Shown: positions 8,982 to 18,690, counted from the stretch's first letter. The stretch is 47,059 nt of DNA from Lachnospiraceae bacterium (GCA_017392525.1 JAFOVD010000004.1:1-47059), one strand, 5' to 3'. The notes: generated by a model not told the origin, from the sequence alone. Translations and numbers: made by a program.

Positions 8982-9638
8982 CTACTGCTCTGCTCTCTTG
9001 GCAGCAAGCTCCCGTCGAAGTTTCTGATTTTCTTCATTATCCTCAAACTGCCTACACATTTCATGTGCAAAACTAACCGGATACAACTGTACCATCGTCG
9101 AATCAATCAAATCACCAATTACCATTCTAAATGCAATCTTTACAAACTTATCCAAATTGGATTCAAACATCTTCTCAAACTGCTTTACAGATTCAACGTC
9201 AATACGACTAAGATCCGGTGTACTGATATCAACAGGTATCTGAAGCATCTGTGCCATAGATGTAGCTGATGTACCCATCATCTGGTTCATAGCCTCTGAT
9301 GCCGCACTTAGATGCAACTCTGTAACCTCGCCCTGTGTATTGGTACCATCTCCACCCATCATCAAATCAGTCATACATAAAACATCCGGTTCTTTTAAAA
9401 TAAATACATTATTTCCACTAAGACCTTTAATATAATGAATTTGAACAAATACACAAGTCTTATCATAGTCATCAAGCGCTTCACTTCTATTAATCACTTC
9501 CACAACCGGTGTTGTAATCTCCACGCGCTGATTTACCATAACACTAAGAGTCGTAGCTGCATTTCCAAGGCTGATATTACCAATCTCGCCTAATACATCC
9601 ATCTCTTCTTTTGTAAGATTATTAACATATTCACTCAT
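8982..9638 (-). CDS. cheC: CheC-family chemotaxis phosphatase
   Basis: This 218-residue cytosolic protein carries both E-x-x-N phosphatase motifs of CheC/FliY. They are GEIGNISLGNAATTLS near the N-terminus and SEAMNQMMGTSATSMA near residue 110. Known family members dephosphorylate CheY-P and are often bound by CheD. The length fits CheC; the C-terminal FliN-like domain of FliY is absent. No other chemotaxis gene is in the window. The ATG at 9638 is preferred to 9647 because GGGGG sits ten bases upstream of it. The last 25 residues are charged and helical (ENQKLRRELAAKRAEQ). Confidence 0.85.
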   Translation of the reverse strand: MSEYVNNLTKEEMDVLGEIGNISLGNAATTLSVMVNQRVEITTPVVEVINRSEALDDYDKTCVFVQIHYIKGLSGNNVFILKEPDVLCMTDLMMGGDGTNTQGEVTELHLSAASEAMNQMMGTSATSMAQMLQIPVDISTPDLSRIDVESVKQFEKMFESNLDKFVKIAFRMVIGDLIDSTMVQLYPVSFAHEMCRQFEDNEENQKLRRELAAKRAEQ

Positions 9639-9680
9639 AACTCGCATACCCCCGTATGTTTATTTCATAGCTAATTTTAT

Positions 9681-9708
9681 TTTATATTCGACCCAATATC
9701 ACCGTCAA
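9681..9708 (-). promoter_or_regulatory. cheC promoter
   Basis: TTGACG (9708-9703) and TATAAA (9686-9681) are 16 bases apart. This is a sigma-A type promoter rather than the flagellar sigma-28 type. Confidence 0.75.
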
Positions 9709-9806
9709 TCCTTTTACAATTTATTTATTTTTTCTTTATTACCACTATCTCTTTTTTATCAAATTAGGTGCACCCCATTCACTGAAAATGAAGCTTCAAA
9801 CGCAGG

Positions 9807-9840
9807 AAAAAACAGAGCAGGCATTGCCCGCTCTGTTTTT
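9807..9840 (-). terminator. Terminator of the sugar ABC operon
   Basis: An AAAAACAGAGC/GCTCTGTTTTT stem with an inner GGC/GCC pair and T-runs on both sides lies just past the distal permease gene. Confidence 0.9.
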
Positions 9841-9865
9841 GAGGAAAAATTATAAACCGAAACGA

Positions 9866-10744
9866 CTACTCCTTTACTCCACCAAGTGTTACACCTGCCA
9901 CAATGTACTTAGAAAGTAAGATATATACAACGATAATTGGAATAATGGATAACATGATTAACATGTAAACCTTACCCATATCAAACTTCAAGAAATCAGC
10001 AGATCGAAGAGAAGCAATAAGTACAGGCAATGTCTTCTTATCATTACTGCTTACTACCAATGCCGGCATGAAGAAGTTGTTCCAAGAACCTACAAATGTG
10101 AAAATTGCCTGAACAGCCAACGCCGGCTTCATAATTGGAAGCACAATTCTATTGAATGTCTTAAACTCTCCACATCCATCAATTCTCGCTGCCTCTACAA
10201 GTTCCATAGGAAGAGAACTCTGCATGTAACTATACATGAAATAGAAAACTGCAGGAGCGGCAATTGATGGAATGAACAATGGATATAATGTATTCATTAA
10301 ATTCATCTTTGTAATCAACTGAATAAAACCAAGTGCAGAAACCTGTGTAGGCATTACCAGAATCAATAAGATGAAGATAAATGCCGGTTTCTTGAGTTTA
10401 AAATCATAGGCATAAAGTCCATATGCCGTTAATGCTGAAAAGTAGCATGATAACACTGCCGTACAGCTCGATACAATAACCGAATTCTTCAAACCTGAGA
10501 AAATTGGTATATTCGCATCATTTTTAACATTGATAAAGTTCTTTAAAAAGGACTTACCTGGCAGGAAACTGAATCCCTGCTGAATCTGTACATGATTTCT
10601 AGTCGAATTAATAATCAAAATATAAAAGAAGAACAAACATAAGAATGCTAAGATTGCCAAAACAATATAGGAAATGATCAATCTCGGTGTTACTTGTACG
10701 TGCTCCTTTGGTAAATTGTAATTTTCGTTTTTATTTGCTTTCAT
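9866..10744 (-). CDS. Sugar ABC importer permease, MalG type (CUT1)
   Basis: This 292-residue inner-membrane permease has about six hydrophobic helices. Its coupling loop EAARIDGCGEFKTFNRIVLPIMKPAL is split here for reading as EAARIDGCGE and FNRIVLPIMKPAL. It pairs with the MalF-type permease 14 bases upstream in the same operon. No ATPase is encoded here, so a shared MsmK-type ATPase elsewhere is likely, as is common for CUT1 importers in Firmicutes. Context with a GH94 phosphorylase points to cellobiose or short cello-oligosaccharides. Confidence 0.93.
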   Translation of the reverse strand: MKANKNENYNLPKEHVQVTPRLIISYIVLAILAFLCLFFFYILIINSTRNHVQIQQGFSFLPGKSFLKNFINVKNDANIPIFSGLKNSVIVSSCTAVLSCYFSALTAYGLYAYDFKLKKPAFIFILLILVMPTQVSALGFIQLITKMNLMNTLYPLFIPSIAAPAVFYFMYSYMQSSLPMELVEAARIDGCGEFKTFNRIVLPIMKPALAVQAIFTFVGSWNNFFMPALVVSSNDKKTLPVLIASLRSADFLKFDMGKVYMLIMLSIIPIIVVYILLSKYIVAGVTLGGVKE

Positions 10745-10758
10745 TGCACGTCACCCCC

Positions 10759-11721
10759 TTAATGTTTTGCTTTCTTTTTGCTGTGCTTTGAATTTGCCGG
10801 TGAATCTTCTTTATTCAGCGAGAAGTAAACAACCAAGCAGAGAATAGCACTGACAATAAACAAGATGACAGAAAGTGCACCTGCTAAGCCATAGTTCTTG
10901 CTATACAGATGACTGTTCAAGAACATCAAAAGTGTCATGGATGATCTGTTTGGATTACCACTACCATTTGTCAAAATCTGAGGTACATCGAACATCTGGA
11001 GACCACCAATCATAGATGTAATGAGTACATATACGAGGATTGGTCGGATGTTTGGAAGAGTTACCTTGAAGAAAATCTGTCTATGATTTGCTCCATCGAG
11101 TTCTGCTGCTTCAAACAGTGAAGGACTGATACCCATTACTGCTGCCATCAAAAGAATCGTTGTATTACCAAACCACATCAGAAAATTCATTAATGCAATC
11201 AATGCTCTTGTCCAACCTATTGAAGAAAAGAATCGTATTGGATGAGATGGATCGATTGCACCGATTGTTGCTAAAAATCCATTTACAGGTCCGATATCTG
11301 AAAACAGTGCAAAAAATAACATAGAAAATGCACTTGCCATGATTAAGTTTGGCATATAGATAACAACCTTGAAGAACTGCTTACCTTTGATTCTAAGTCT
11401 CTGATCTGTAAACCAAGCAGCAAGAATTAAGGAAACGACAATCTGTGGAATAAATCCTGCAATCCACAGTACAAATGTATTACCTGCATATTCTAAAAAA
11501 TCTGATTCAAAAAGAGATTTATAATTATCTAATCCAACGAAGTTAGGTCCAATAATACTAAGACCACTTCTATAATATTCAAAAAAACTATAATAAATTG
11601 TTGAACAAAGTGGAACTAACTGAAAGATAGCAAATGCCAGAAAGAATGGAAGAATAAATATATATCCCCACTTGGCATAGCTAACGGCTCCGCCCTTACT
11701 CTTAATCTTTTTTCCTGACAT
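10759..11721 (-). CDS. Sugar ABC importer permease, MalF type (CUT1)
   Basis: This 320-residue permease has six predicted helices and the coupling loop EAAELDGANHRQIFFKVTLP. It forms the channel with the MalG-type partner next to it. The ATG at 11721 follows a GAGGTTGAGGG stretch, while the longer start at 11736 has no ribosome site, so the shorter form is preferred. The very basic C-terminus (NSKHSKKKAKH) faces the cytoplasm. Substrate is inferred from the locus, not from this protein. Confidence 0.92.
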   Translation of the reverse strand: MSGKKIKSKGGAVSYAKWGYIFILPFFLAFAIFQLVPLCSTIYYSFFEYYRSGLSIIGPNFVGLDNYKSLFESDFLEYAGNTFVLWIAGFIPQIVVSLILAAWFTDQRLRIKGKQFFKVVIYMPNLIMASAFSMLFFALFSDIGPVNGFLATIGAIDPSHPIRFFSSIGWTRALIALMNFLMWFGNTTILLMAAVMGISPSLFEAAELDGANHRQIFFKVTLPNIRPILVYVLITSMIGGLQMFDVPQILTNGSGNPNRSSMTLLMFLNSHLYSKNYGLAGALSVILFIVSAILCLVVYFSLNKEDSPANSKHSKKKAKH

Positions 11722-11760
11722 AGCCCTCAACCTCATTTCTTATAATGTCTTTTTAAGTTT

Positions 11761-11790
11761 TGTGGCACATGGGTTTCCCCACGTGCCACA
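11761..11790 (-). other. Intercistronic hairpin between binding protein and permeases
   Basis: TGTGGCAC (11761-11768) pairs with GTGCCACA (11783-11790), with TGGG/CCCA stacked inside across one mismatch. No T-run follows on the minus strand, so it is not a classical terminator. Such structures often protect upstream mRNA so that the receptor is made in excess over the permeases. Confidence 0.7.
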
Positions 11791-11805
11791 ATGTTTTCAT
11801 ACATA

Positions 11806-13209
11806 TTACTCTGGCCAATTAACCTTTGTAATTTCAGGATACTTCTCTGTGATAGTCTTTTCGAAGTTTTCCTTAGCTTCATCCATAGTTACATTTCCAT
11901 CAAAGTAATCCTTGAATGCCTTCTGGATAGATTCGTTACATCCCTGATCATATGCGCCTACATTGCTCATATCAATCTTCTGAGCTGTTTCAGAGAAGAG
12001 TGCAACGTGGTTCTGTCCACCCAAGAAATCTGAACCATAAGATTCATCATTAGCGATTTCATCCATACCAGATACAGTATTTGTGTAATCCTGGATTTCC
12101 TGGTTACGTGTCATAGATGACATGATGTCTTTGTCGCATGTAAGCTTTAACATAACGTCCTTGATTGTATCAACATCATCTGTTCCATTTGCTGCGCAAA
12201 GCCATGTACCACCCCAATAGTATGGAGCAGGGCCTTCACAAACTGCCCAATCACCATATGCACCGTTGCCAACTTCCTGAGCGCCGTCTGGATCAGCAAG
12301 TGCATTACCAAGTAATGTGAAGTTGATTCCCCATGTAGAATAGAAGAATCCGAGTACATCACCATCTGGACCCTGATCTGATGCCCAACCATCTGACCAA
12401 AGAGATGTCTTGTTGTTGTAACCCTTATCTGTGTAATTCTTTGTCTGCTCTACCCATCTCATAATCTGTGGGTCAACATTAACTTCGTTGTCTGTTACCC
12501 AAGGAGTAGAAACATTGTTAGAGAATGTACGATATGAATCATCATATCCTGATAACATCTTGTAGCCTGCTGCATTAGCCTGCTCTGCAACTGCATCAAA
12601 CTTATCCCAATCGCTTAATGCTGCCTGCACTTCTGTAGGATCATCTGTGCCAAGTACTGCCTTAGCAATTGATCTACGGTAAGCAAACAGACCAGGTGTT
12701 GCCTGCCAAGATGTACCCTTCTGTGCACCGTTGGAATCTGTAACGATATCCTTGGTGTACTGATACTGATCTGAGAGATCATCCTCTGTCAGACCGATAT
12801 CATTTACTACGTCCAATGTGTAGTCAGAATCAACATACTTTAATGCATAATCTGCTTCAACTAAGAAAATATCAATCTTATCATTGTCATCAGCAGACTC
12901 CTGTGCAAGAAGTGCTTCATCCAACTTGTTCTGATAGTTGTTGTTTGCATTTTCATTGATTGTCCACTTAACAATCGTTCCATCATTTAAAGTTGTTGTT
13001 GACTTATCCTTGGATACCTCTTTTACCTCTGGATAATAGTCATTAAATCTGCTCTGGAACTCATCGTTCCAGCACCAAATATTCAAATAATGCTTGCCAT
13101 CATCTGAACTAGCACTCTTTGAACCGTCGCTGCCACCACAGCCGACCATTGGTACTACCATTGCTGCAGCCATTGATACAGCTACAACTTTCTTCATTAG
13201 ACCCTTCAT
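11806..13209 (-). CDS. Sugar ABC importer, substrate-binding lipoprotein
   Basis: This 467-residue receptor of the SBP_bac_1 (CUT1) type has a signal peptide ending MVGC, with the lipidated Cys at about residue 24. A Ser/Gly linker follows. The mature domain is Trp/Asp-rich (LNIWCWNDEF, PYYWGGTWLC), as in oligosaccharide receptors. The start at 13209 has GGGAGGT eight bases upstream. It lies between lacI and the two permeases and opposite the GH94 phosphorylase, so cellobiose or cellodextrin is the likely ligand. Confidence 0.92.
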   Translation of the reverse strand: MKGLMKKVVAVSMAAAMVVPMVGCGGSDGSKSASSDDGKHYLNIWCWNDEFQSRFNDYYPEVKEVSKDKSTTTLNDGTIVKWTINENANNNYQNKLDEALLAQESADDNDKIDIFLVEADYALKYVDSDYTLDVVNDIGLTEDDLSDQYQYTKDIVTDSNGAQKGTSWQATPGLFAYRRSIAKAVLGTDDPTEVQAALSDWDKFDAVAEQANAAGYKMLSGYDDSYRTFSNNVSTPWVTDNEVNVDPQIMRWVEQTKNYTDKGYNNKTSLWSDGWASDQGPDGDVLGFFYSTWGINFTLLGNALADPDGAQEVGNGAYGDWAVCEGPAPYYWGGTWLCAANGTDDVDTIKDVMLKLTCDKDIMSSMTRNQEIQDYTNTVSGMDEIANDESYGSDFLGGQNHVALFSETAQKIDMSNVGAYDQGCNESIQKAFKDYFDGNVTMDEAKENFEKTITEKYPEITKVNWPE

Positions 13210-13276
13210 ACAAAATTACCTCCCAATTGTTGTACACTCGGGGCTTGGTAGATGTGATTTGGCGCCTTTCCTCAAT

Positions 13277-14284
13277 TTAGACGTCCCCTACCGATTGTCC
13301 CTCTAATAATTTACCATTGACCTCAATCTGCTCCGTCAAACTGGTTTTCGGATTTTCAATAATTTCTACAAGTTTTCTAGCTGACTGCCTGCCAATCTCT
13401 TCTGTATTTTGATAGTAAGTAGTCAACTTTGGATGAATTACTTGTGCGATATTAACTCCGTCATATCCAGTCACGCTAATGTCCTGGGGCACTTTCAACC
13501 CTCGTCTCTCCAGAACTTGTCGTCCTCCGAGATAAGAGTAATCGTCGGGATACATGATTGCAGTCGGTGGATCCGCCAGGTTTAGGAGAGTTTCTGTAGC
13601 TCTCGCACTGTCATGCGTATGATGATAACGTGCCTCAACCACGTATTCATCCGGCACTTCAATGCCTCTCTCCTTTAACGCCCGGTAGAAACCAACCAAT
13701 CGCTTCTCCGTAACCGATGTCCGTTCCCCGTGAATCACAGCGATTTTCCGGTGACCGTGATCAATTAGGTACTTAGTTAACTGATATTGACCTTCAATAT
13801 TGTCTGACATAATGGAACTATGATTATTGTATACATAATCAATACTTACTGTAGGTATCTCAGAATCCACCAAATCTAATACTGCTTTAGATCTGAAATC
13901 CACGCTGGCAATTAGCACGCCGTCGCATTTCCGATACCTTGTGTGTTCCAGGAAGGAAATATTACGCCCTCCGATATTCTGACTAATAAAGGTAACATCA
14001 TATCCCAAACGTTCCAACTCGTCTTTCGCACTATTTAATATGGCTGAAAAATACTCATGCGTCAGCCCACATCGAGTATCGTCTACAAATAGCACTCCAA
14101 TATTGTGGGAACTGTTGGTTTTCAATTGTCTTGCTGCTGCATTAGGCATATAATGCAATTTCTCGGCAGCTTTCAAAACTTTATCGATGGTCTCCTGGCT
14201 AATATCGGAATACCCATTCAGCGCTTTGCTGACCGTTGCAGGAGAAACACCGCAAGCTTTCGATATGTCTTTAATAGTAACCAT
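13277..14284 (-). CDS. LacI-family transcriptional repressor
   Basis: This 335-residue regulator begins with a typical LacI helix-turn-helix: IKDISKACGVSPATVSKALN. The hinge helix is NAAARQLKT, followed by a periplasmic-binding-protein-like sugar sensor. The ATG at 14284 is chosen because family proteins begin just before IKDI; a longer start at 14296 is possible. The start at 14335 has no ribosome site. Two LacI-type operators overlap its own promoter, so it probably represses itself, the transporter and perhaps the divergent phosphorylase. The inducer is probably a cello-oligosaccharide; that is inferred from context. Confidence 0.94.
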   Translation of the reverse strand: MVTIKDISKACGVSPATVSKALNGYSDISQETIDKVLKAAEKLHYMPNAAARQLKTNSSHNIGVLFVDDTRCGLTHEYFSAILNSAKDELERLGYDVTFISQNIGGRNISFLEHTRYRKCDGVLIASVDFRSKAVLDLVDSEIPTVSIDYVYNNHSSIMSDNIEGQYQLTKYLIDHGHRKIAVIHGERTSVTEKRLVGFYRALKERGIEVPDEYVVEARYHHTHDSARATETLLNLADPPTAIMYPDDYSYLGGRQVLERRGLKVPQDISVTGYDGVNIAQVIHPKLTTYYQNTEEIGRQSARKLVEIIENPKTSLTEQIEVNGKLLEGQSVGDV

Positions 14285-14380
14285 AACTATGGCCATCCTT
14301 TCGACCTGGCTTGTCTCATGTTCTTGTTCCATCATAACATTTCTGCCGAAAAGAATTCGTAGAAACTTTATGATTTCTTA

Positions 14381-14394
14381 ACAGAAATTTCTGT
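14381..14394. promoter_or_regulatory. Perfect 14-bp palindrome in the lacI leader
   Basis: ACAGAAATTTCTGT is fully palindromic. It lies about 35 bases downstream of the predicted lacI transcription start. It could be a third regulator site or a small hairpin. Confidence 0.5.
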
Positions 14395-14412
14395 CTTTCG
14401 CCGAAACAAACC

Positions 14413-14426
14413 CGATAACGTTTTCG
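14413..14426. promoter_or_regulatory. LacI-type operator O1
   Basis: CGATAACGTTTTCG is palindromic at 12 of 14 positions with the central CG typical of LacI-family operators. It lies just downstream of the lacI -10 box. Confidence 0.7.
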
Positions 14427-14433
14427 CAATTTC

Positions 14434-14462
14434 ATTGTATGGCTCGAATACGTTTTCGTCAA
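14434..14462 (-). promoter_or_regulatory. lacI-transporter promoter
   Basis: TTGACG (14462-14457) and TACAAT (14439-14434) are 17 bases apart on the minus strand. Operator O2 fills the spacer and O1 covers the start region. Confidence 0.8.
14445..14458. promoter_or_regulatory. LacI-type operator O2
   Basis: CGAATACGTTTTCG is palindromic at 12 of 14 positions and closely resembles O1. Centre-to-centre distance to O1 is 32 bp, about three helical turns, so both face the same side of the DNA. Confidence 0.7.
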
Positions 14463-14537
14463 CTAGACAAATTATCCAACTTTCGACTGCGGTTTTAGTA
14501 CAATTTTACACAAAATTCGTTATTTCGCGTTTTATTC

Positions 14538-14565
14538 TTGCATTTCCAATCATGAAACCTATAAT
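14538..14565 (+). promoter_or_regulatory. Probable promoter of the GH94 phosphorylase
   Basis: TTGCAT (14538-14543) and a perfect TATAAT (14560-14565) are 16 bases apart. Start would be near 14572, giving an untranslated leader of about 185 bases. Confidence 0.65.
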
Positions 14566-14590
14566 GAAATTAGACTTACGAAATCGTATT

Positions 14591-14615
14591 CGGAAACATT
14601 GTGCAAATGTTTTCG
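14591..14615. repeat. 10-5-10 inverted repeat in the phosphorylase leader
   Basis: CGGAAACATT (14591-14600) and AATGTTTTCG (14606-14615) are complementary at 9 of 10 positions. On the minus strand the right arm, CGAAAACATT, resembles the CGAAAACGT half-site of O1 and O2. It lies about 20 bases past the predicted start, where a repressor could block transcription. Confidence 0.6.
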
Positions 14616-14647
14616 GCAAATGAAAGCCTTTGTTTCAGGGCTTTTCG

Positions 14648-14713
14648 GAGATTTCGAGGTTGCGAAATCTACTATAGAATGGGTTGAGGACGAAATCTCT
14701 ATTCGTAGATTTC
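14648..14713 (+). promoter_or_regulatory. Four mutually complementary segments in the phosphorylase leader
   Basis: Segment a, GAGATTTCG (14648-14656), can pair with b, CGAAATCT (14663-14670), or perfectly with a', CGAAATCTC (14691-14699). Segment b extended, GAAATCTAC (14664-14672), pairs perfectly with b', GTAGATTTC (14705-14713), which can also pair with a'. The alternatives are mutually exclusive or form a pseudoknot. The same pattern could instead be four DNA half-sites for a regulator. The rest of the leader shows no further motif I recognise. Confidence 0.55.
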
Positions 14714-14757
14714 TTGTACACACGATTGAAACGTTATTTTAGTCATTGGAGGGATTT

Positions 14758-17202
14758 ATGAAGTACGGATTCTTCGACGATTCAAATAAAGAATACGTCA
14801 TCACAACTCCCGAAACTCCGCTGCCATGGATCAATTACCTTGGATCGGATGCTTTCTTCGGGTTGTTCTCAAATACCGCTGGAGGTTATAACTTCTATAA
14901 AGATGCGAAGTTACTTCGCCTTACACGGTATCGTTATAACAATTGTCCATACGATAGCAATGGAAGATACTACTATATTAAGGATGGAGATACTGTCTGG
15001 AACATCGGCTGGCAGCCAACCCAAACTCCACTTGATTCTTATGAATGTCGCCATGGTATGGGCTATAGCAAAATCACAAGTTCAAAAAACGGATTAGAGG
15101 CATCAATCCTCGCTTTTGTCCCTGTTTCAGATAATTGTGAAATCAATCAGATTACCATTACAAATAACAGTGGCATGTTAAAAGATATCGATCTTTTCAG
15201 TTATATCGAATTCTGTCTCTGGAATGCCGAAGATGATTCCACAAACTTCCAGCGAAACTTCTCAACAGGTGAAGTTGAAGTTGTAGGCAGCACCATTTAT
15301 CACAAGACAGAATATCGTGAGCGAAGAAATCATTTTGCCTTCTATCATGTTAATAAAGATATCGCAGGTTTCGACACTGACCGCGCTAGTTTTACAGGTT
15401 TCTACCACGGTCCGCAGAATCCGGACGCAGTCCATGCCGGTCATTGCACGAATTCTGAAGCTCACGGCTGGTCTCCTATCGGTGCCCACCATCTGAAGGT
15501 TCGTCTAAATCCAGGAAAATCCGAAACATTTGTATTTATTCTTGGTTACTGCGAAAACCCGACAGATCAGAAATTCGTTGCACCGAATGTCATTAACAAG
15601 GCTCCTGCCAAAAAGTTGATTGCATCCTATGCAACCGATGCACAGGTTCATGATGCATTTGAAAAGTTACATGCACACTGGAATAAACTTCTATCTGTTT
15701 ATACTGCAGAAACAGGAAATGAACAGTTAGATCGTTCTGTAAACATCTGGAACCAGTACCAATGCATGGTTACATTTAATATGAGCCGCTCCGCAAGTTA
15801 TTTTGAAAGTGGAATGGGGCGCGGTATGGGATTTAGAGACAGTTCCCAGGATTTACTTGGATTTGTTCATTTGATTCCTTCACGTGCCAGAGAGCGAATT
15901 ATTGATATTGCAAATACACAGTTTGCAGATGGTTCTGCATACCATCAGTATCAGCCTCTTACCAAAACCGGTAACCTCGGCGTCGGTTCCGGATTTAACG
16001 ATGATCCACTTTGGCTTATTGCCGGAACAAGTGCTTATATCCGTGAAACCGGAGATTTCAGTATTCTAGACGAGATGTGCGAATTTGATAACGGCAAAGG
16101 TGACGAACCTGCTGCACCACTTATGGAGCATCTCAGAAGAAGTTTTAACTATACACTTACACACAAAGGACCTCACAACCTTCCATTAATTGGACGTGCT
16201 GACTGGAACGACTGTCTGAACCTGAACTGTTTCTCTGAAACGCCGGGTGAAAGTTTCCAGACAACCGGACCTAGCGAAGGACCTGTTGCTGAATCTGTAT
16301 TTATCGCCGGAATGTTCGTAAAATACGGCAAAGAATACGCAGATATCTGCCGTCATATCGGTTTGAACGACGAAGCTGATAAAGTTGAAAAAGAAGTAGC
16401 TGCTATGACAGAAGCAGTAGAGACAGCCGGTTGGGATGGACACTGGTTTATCCGTGCATTCGATGCACACTCTAACCCAGTTGGTTCCCATGTCTGTGAA
16501 GAGGGACAAATTTTCATTGAGCCACAAGGCATGTGTATCATGGGTGGCATCGGTGTAGAAGACGGCAAAGCACTCGAAGCATTAAAATCTGTCGAAGAAA
16601 AGCTGGATAGTAAATATGGAATTATGCTGAACCAGCCAGCATATACAAGATATCATGTGGAGCTGGGAGAAATTTCCTCCTACCCTCCTGGATATAAAGA
16701 AAACGCCGGTATATTCTGCCATAACAACCCTTGGATTGCATGTGCAGAAACCGTCGTTGGACATGGTTCAAGAGCCTTCGAAGTATACAAGAAAACAAAT
16801 CCGGTATTCCTCGAAGACATCGGTGAAATTCACCGCACAGAACCTTATGCATACTGCCAGATGGTTGCCGGCAAGGATGCGCCTACCCATGGTGAAGGCA
16901 AAAACAGCTGGTTAACCGGAACAGCAGCATGGACATTTGCAACCATTAGCCAGAACATCCTGGGAATTAAACCAACCCTGGACGGACTAATGATTGACCC
17001 TTGTATCCCCGGACACGTAGATGGCTATCACGTTAATCGAATTTATCGTGGTGTCACCTATCATATCGAAGTGAAAAACCCGACTCACGTTGAATGCGGC
17101 GTCAAATCCATCTCCTTGGATGGCGTCGAGATCCAGGGACAAATCATACCTGCAAGTGACATTTCTTCTGATGAAGTAACTGTTCTTGTTGTTATGGGTT
17201 AG
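14758..17202 (+). CDS. GH94 glycoside phosphorylase, probable cellobiose phosphorylase
   Basis: This 814-residue cytosolic enzyme cleaves an imported beta-glucoside with phosphate to give glucose 1-phosphate plus glucose, saving ATP. The N-terminus ([38 protein letters not shown]) and the length of about 810 match cellobiose phosphorylases of GH94. The catalytic acid region reads [15 protein letters not shown], and the phosphate-site region includes [16 protein letters not shown]. The ATG at 14758 follows GGAGGG; a TTG at 14746 lies upstream of that site. Divergence from a CUT1 importer supports a cellobiose role. Laminaribiose or other GH94 specificities are not fully excluded. Confidence 0.93.
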   Translation: MKYGFFDDSNKEYVITTPETPLPWINYLGSDAFFGLFSNTAGGYNFYKDAKLLRLTRYRYNNCPYDSNGRYYYIKDGDTVWNIGWQPTQTPLDSYECRHGMGYSKITSSKNGLEASILAFVPVSDNCEINQITITNNSGMLKDIDLFSYIEFCLWNAEDDSTNFQRNFSTGEVEVVGSTIYHKTEYRERRNHFAFYHVNKDIAGFDTDRASFTGFYHGPQNPDAVHAGHCTNSEAHGWSPIGAHHLKVRLNPGKSETFVFILGYCENPTDQKFVAPNVINKAPAKKLIASYATDAQVHDAFEKLHAHWNKLLSVYTAETGNEQLDRSVNIWNQYQCMVTFNMSRSASYFESGMGRGMGFRDSSQDLLGFVHLIPSRARERIIDIANTQFADGSAYHQYQPLTKTGNLGVGSGFNDDPLWLIAGTSAYIRETGDFSILDEMCEFDNGKGDEPAAPLMEHLRRSFNYTLTHKGPHNLPLIGRADWNDCLNLNCFSETPGESFQTTGPSEGPVAESVFIAGMFVKYGKEYADICRHIGLNDEADKVEKEVAAMTEAVETAGWDGHWFIRAFDAHSNPVGSHVCEEGQIFIEPQGMCIMGGIGVEDGKALEALKSVEEKLDSKYGIMLNQPAYTRYHVELGEISSYPPGYKENAGIFCHNNPWIACAETVVGHGSRAFEVYKKTNPVFLEDIGEIHRTEPYAYCQMVAGKDAPTHGEGKNSWLTGTAAWTFATISQNILGIKPTLDGLMIDPCIPGHVDGYHVNRIYRGVTYHIEVKNPTHVECGVKSISLDGVEIQGQIIPASDISSDEVTVLVVMG

Positions 17203-17346
17203 TTTCTTCAAACCGTCTTTTGTTGTAACAGGATATCTCGTGAACACATTCACTGATTTAGTCTTTCACTGTATCTGTGGGGCTACTGTAACTATGGTTC
17301 TCCGAGGTACCTGAATAAAAATCGACTAAAGACCCTCCTTATTAGA

Positions 17347-17386
17347 AAGAGCCGGTGCATGAACCCCTCATGCACCGGCTCTTATA
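17347..17386 (+). terminator. Terminator after the phosphorylase gene
   Basis: A perfect 16-bp stem (17347-17362 with 17368-17383, loop of 5) is followed by a short T-rich stretch. The remaining gap to 17516 shows no gene or clear motif. Confidence 0.8.
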
Positions 17387-17516
17387 TTATGTTTTCTTGA
17401 CGTGGCTGCTGTTAGGGTGGATTCGTGCTTTTTCTTTGGAGGACTTTTAAGACATCCTCTCTTGATGATTTTACCGCACTACAGCGCTTTTCTCCCTCTG
17501 TACGGTATTTCACTTC

Positions 17517-18650
17517 TTACTTAGTTCCGTAGCGTTTCTCCTTCCATTCCTCAATTTTATTCAGGAAATAATTCTTGTAAGTAAAATCAAGGATTGCAAC
17601 TGCAGGAATCGCAAACAAGATTCCAACAACACCAAACATACGACCACCGACAATAATACCGATTAAAATCCAGAGACCGGACACTCCAAAACTTTCTCCA
17701 AATAGCTTTGGTTTCAAGATATATCCATCAAAGGTTTGCAAAATCACAGTAAAAATCAGAAATGCAAGTGCATACCACGGTTTTACCAGAAGCAGAATAA
17801 ATGCACCCAAAACAGCTCCAACCAATGGCCCGAATGTCGGTGCAAGATTTGTTACACCCACAATCATAGATACCAACACAACATATTTCATTCCACAAAT
17901 CATCATGAAAACTGCGTTTACTATGCCGACAATCAGCGCATCTATCAAACTGAATGCAATATAACGGACAAGAATCTGATCGCACTTATGCCAAAACTCT
18001 GCTGAATTCTTATAAGCACGTTCTGTCAGAAGTGCCTTCATCAGACGCTTAAAACTTAACTTTAATCGCTTTGCATCTAACAGGAAATAAACCGACAAGA
18101 TTATTCCCAACACAATATTTGCCACACTAGAACCAATATCCTTGGATGTGTCAATCACACCTGTAGCATCCTCCGGAATAAGTTTCTCCAACTGCTGCAA
18201 GAAACTATCACTGGAATTTACAAAAGAACTAATATCAATATTCTTGCCGGACGCATTATTATTCAAATCCTTTAATAGGTTCTGGAGACTCGTTATATAA
18301 TCTCCTGAATTGCTAACAAATGTCATTATGCTATGGATAAGCTGTGGAATCATATTTCCAAGCAATACACCTAGAAATGTTAAGATTCCTACAACCGAAA
18401 GTGCAACTGACAGGTTTCGACGTAAAATCTCACCTTTAACTTTGAAAAAAACTTTTCTTTCCATCAGAACTACCAATGGATTAACACAGTATGCAAAAAC
18501 GAGTCCTAAGAAAACCGGAAATATAAAGCCTCCCAGTATGCCCAGGAACCCAAAAAAAGATCCTATATTCGAAATCAGAAAGTATAAAATCACTGCCGAA
18601 CATGTAGCAATTGTATACGGAATCCATCTGTCACCTGAAAATTTCTTCAT
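17517..18650 (-). CDS. AI-2E/PerM-family membrane transporter
   Basis: This 377-residue polytopic membrane protein belongs to the AI-2E transporter family (UPF0118). Marks are the N-terminal paired helices with FPVFLGLVFAYCVNPLV, a central amphipathic region (about residues 100-165), and the C-terminal block TNLAPTFGPLVGAVLGAF, FGESFGVSGLWILIGII. Substrate is unknown; family members have been linked to AI-2 export or ion/proton exchange. It appears to be transcribed alone. Direct repeats lie 41-88 bases ahead of its ATG. Confidence 0.9.
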   Translation of the reverse strand: MKKFSGDRWIPYTIATCSAVILYFLISNIGSFFGFLGILGGFIFPVFLGLVFAYCVNPLVVLMERKVFFKVKGEILRRNLSVALSVVGILTFLGVLLGNMIPQLIHSIMTFVSNSGDYITSLQNLLKDLNNNASGKNIDISSFVNSSDSFLQQLEKLIPEDATGVIDTSKDIGSSVANIVLGIILSVYFLLDAKRLKLSFKRLMKALLTERAYKNSAEFWHKCDQILVRYIAFSLIDALIVGIVNAVFMMICGMKYVVLVSMIVGVTNLAPTFGPLVGAVLGAFILLLVKPWYALAFLIFTVILQTFDGYILKPKLFGESFGVSGLWILIGIIVGGRMFGVVGILFAIPAVAILDFTYKNYFLNKIEEWKEKRYGTK

Positions 18651-18690
18651 ACTAAACTACCTCTAAAATTATCTGCCATAATAACTATTA

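Noticed and set aside
17203-17346. Search for a small gene after the phosphorylase
   Set aside because: An AAGGAGGG on the minus strand is not followed by a start codon at a usable distance.
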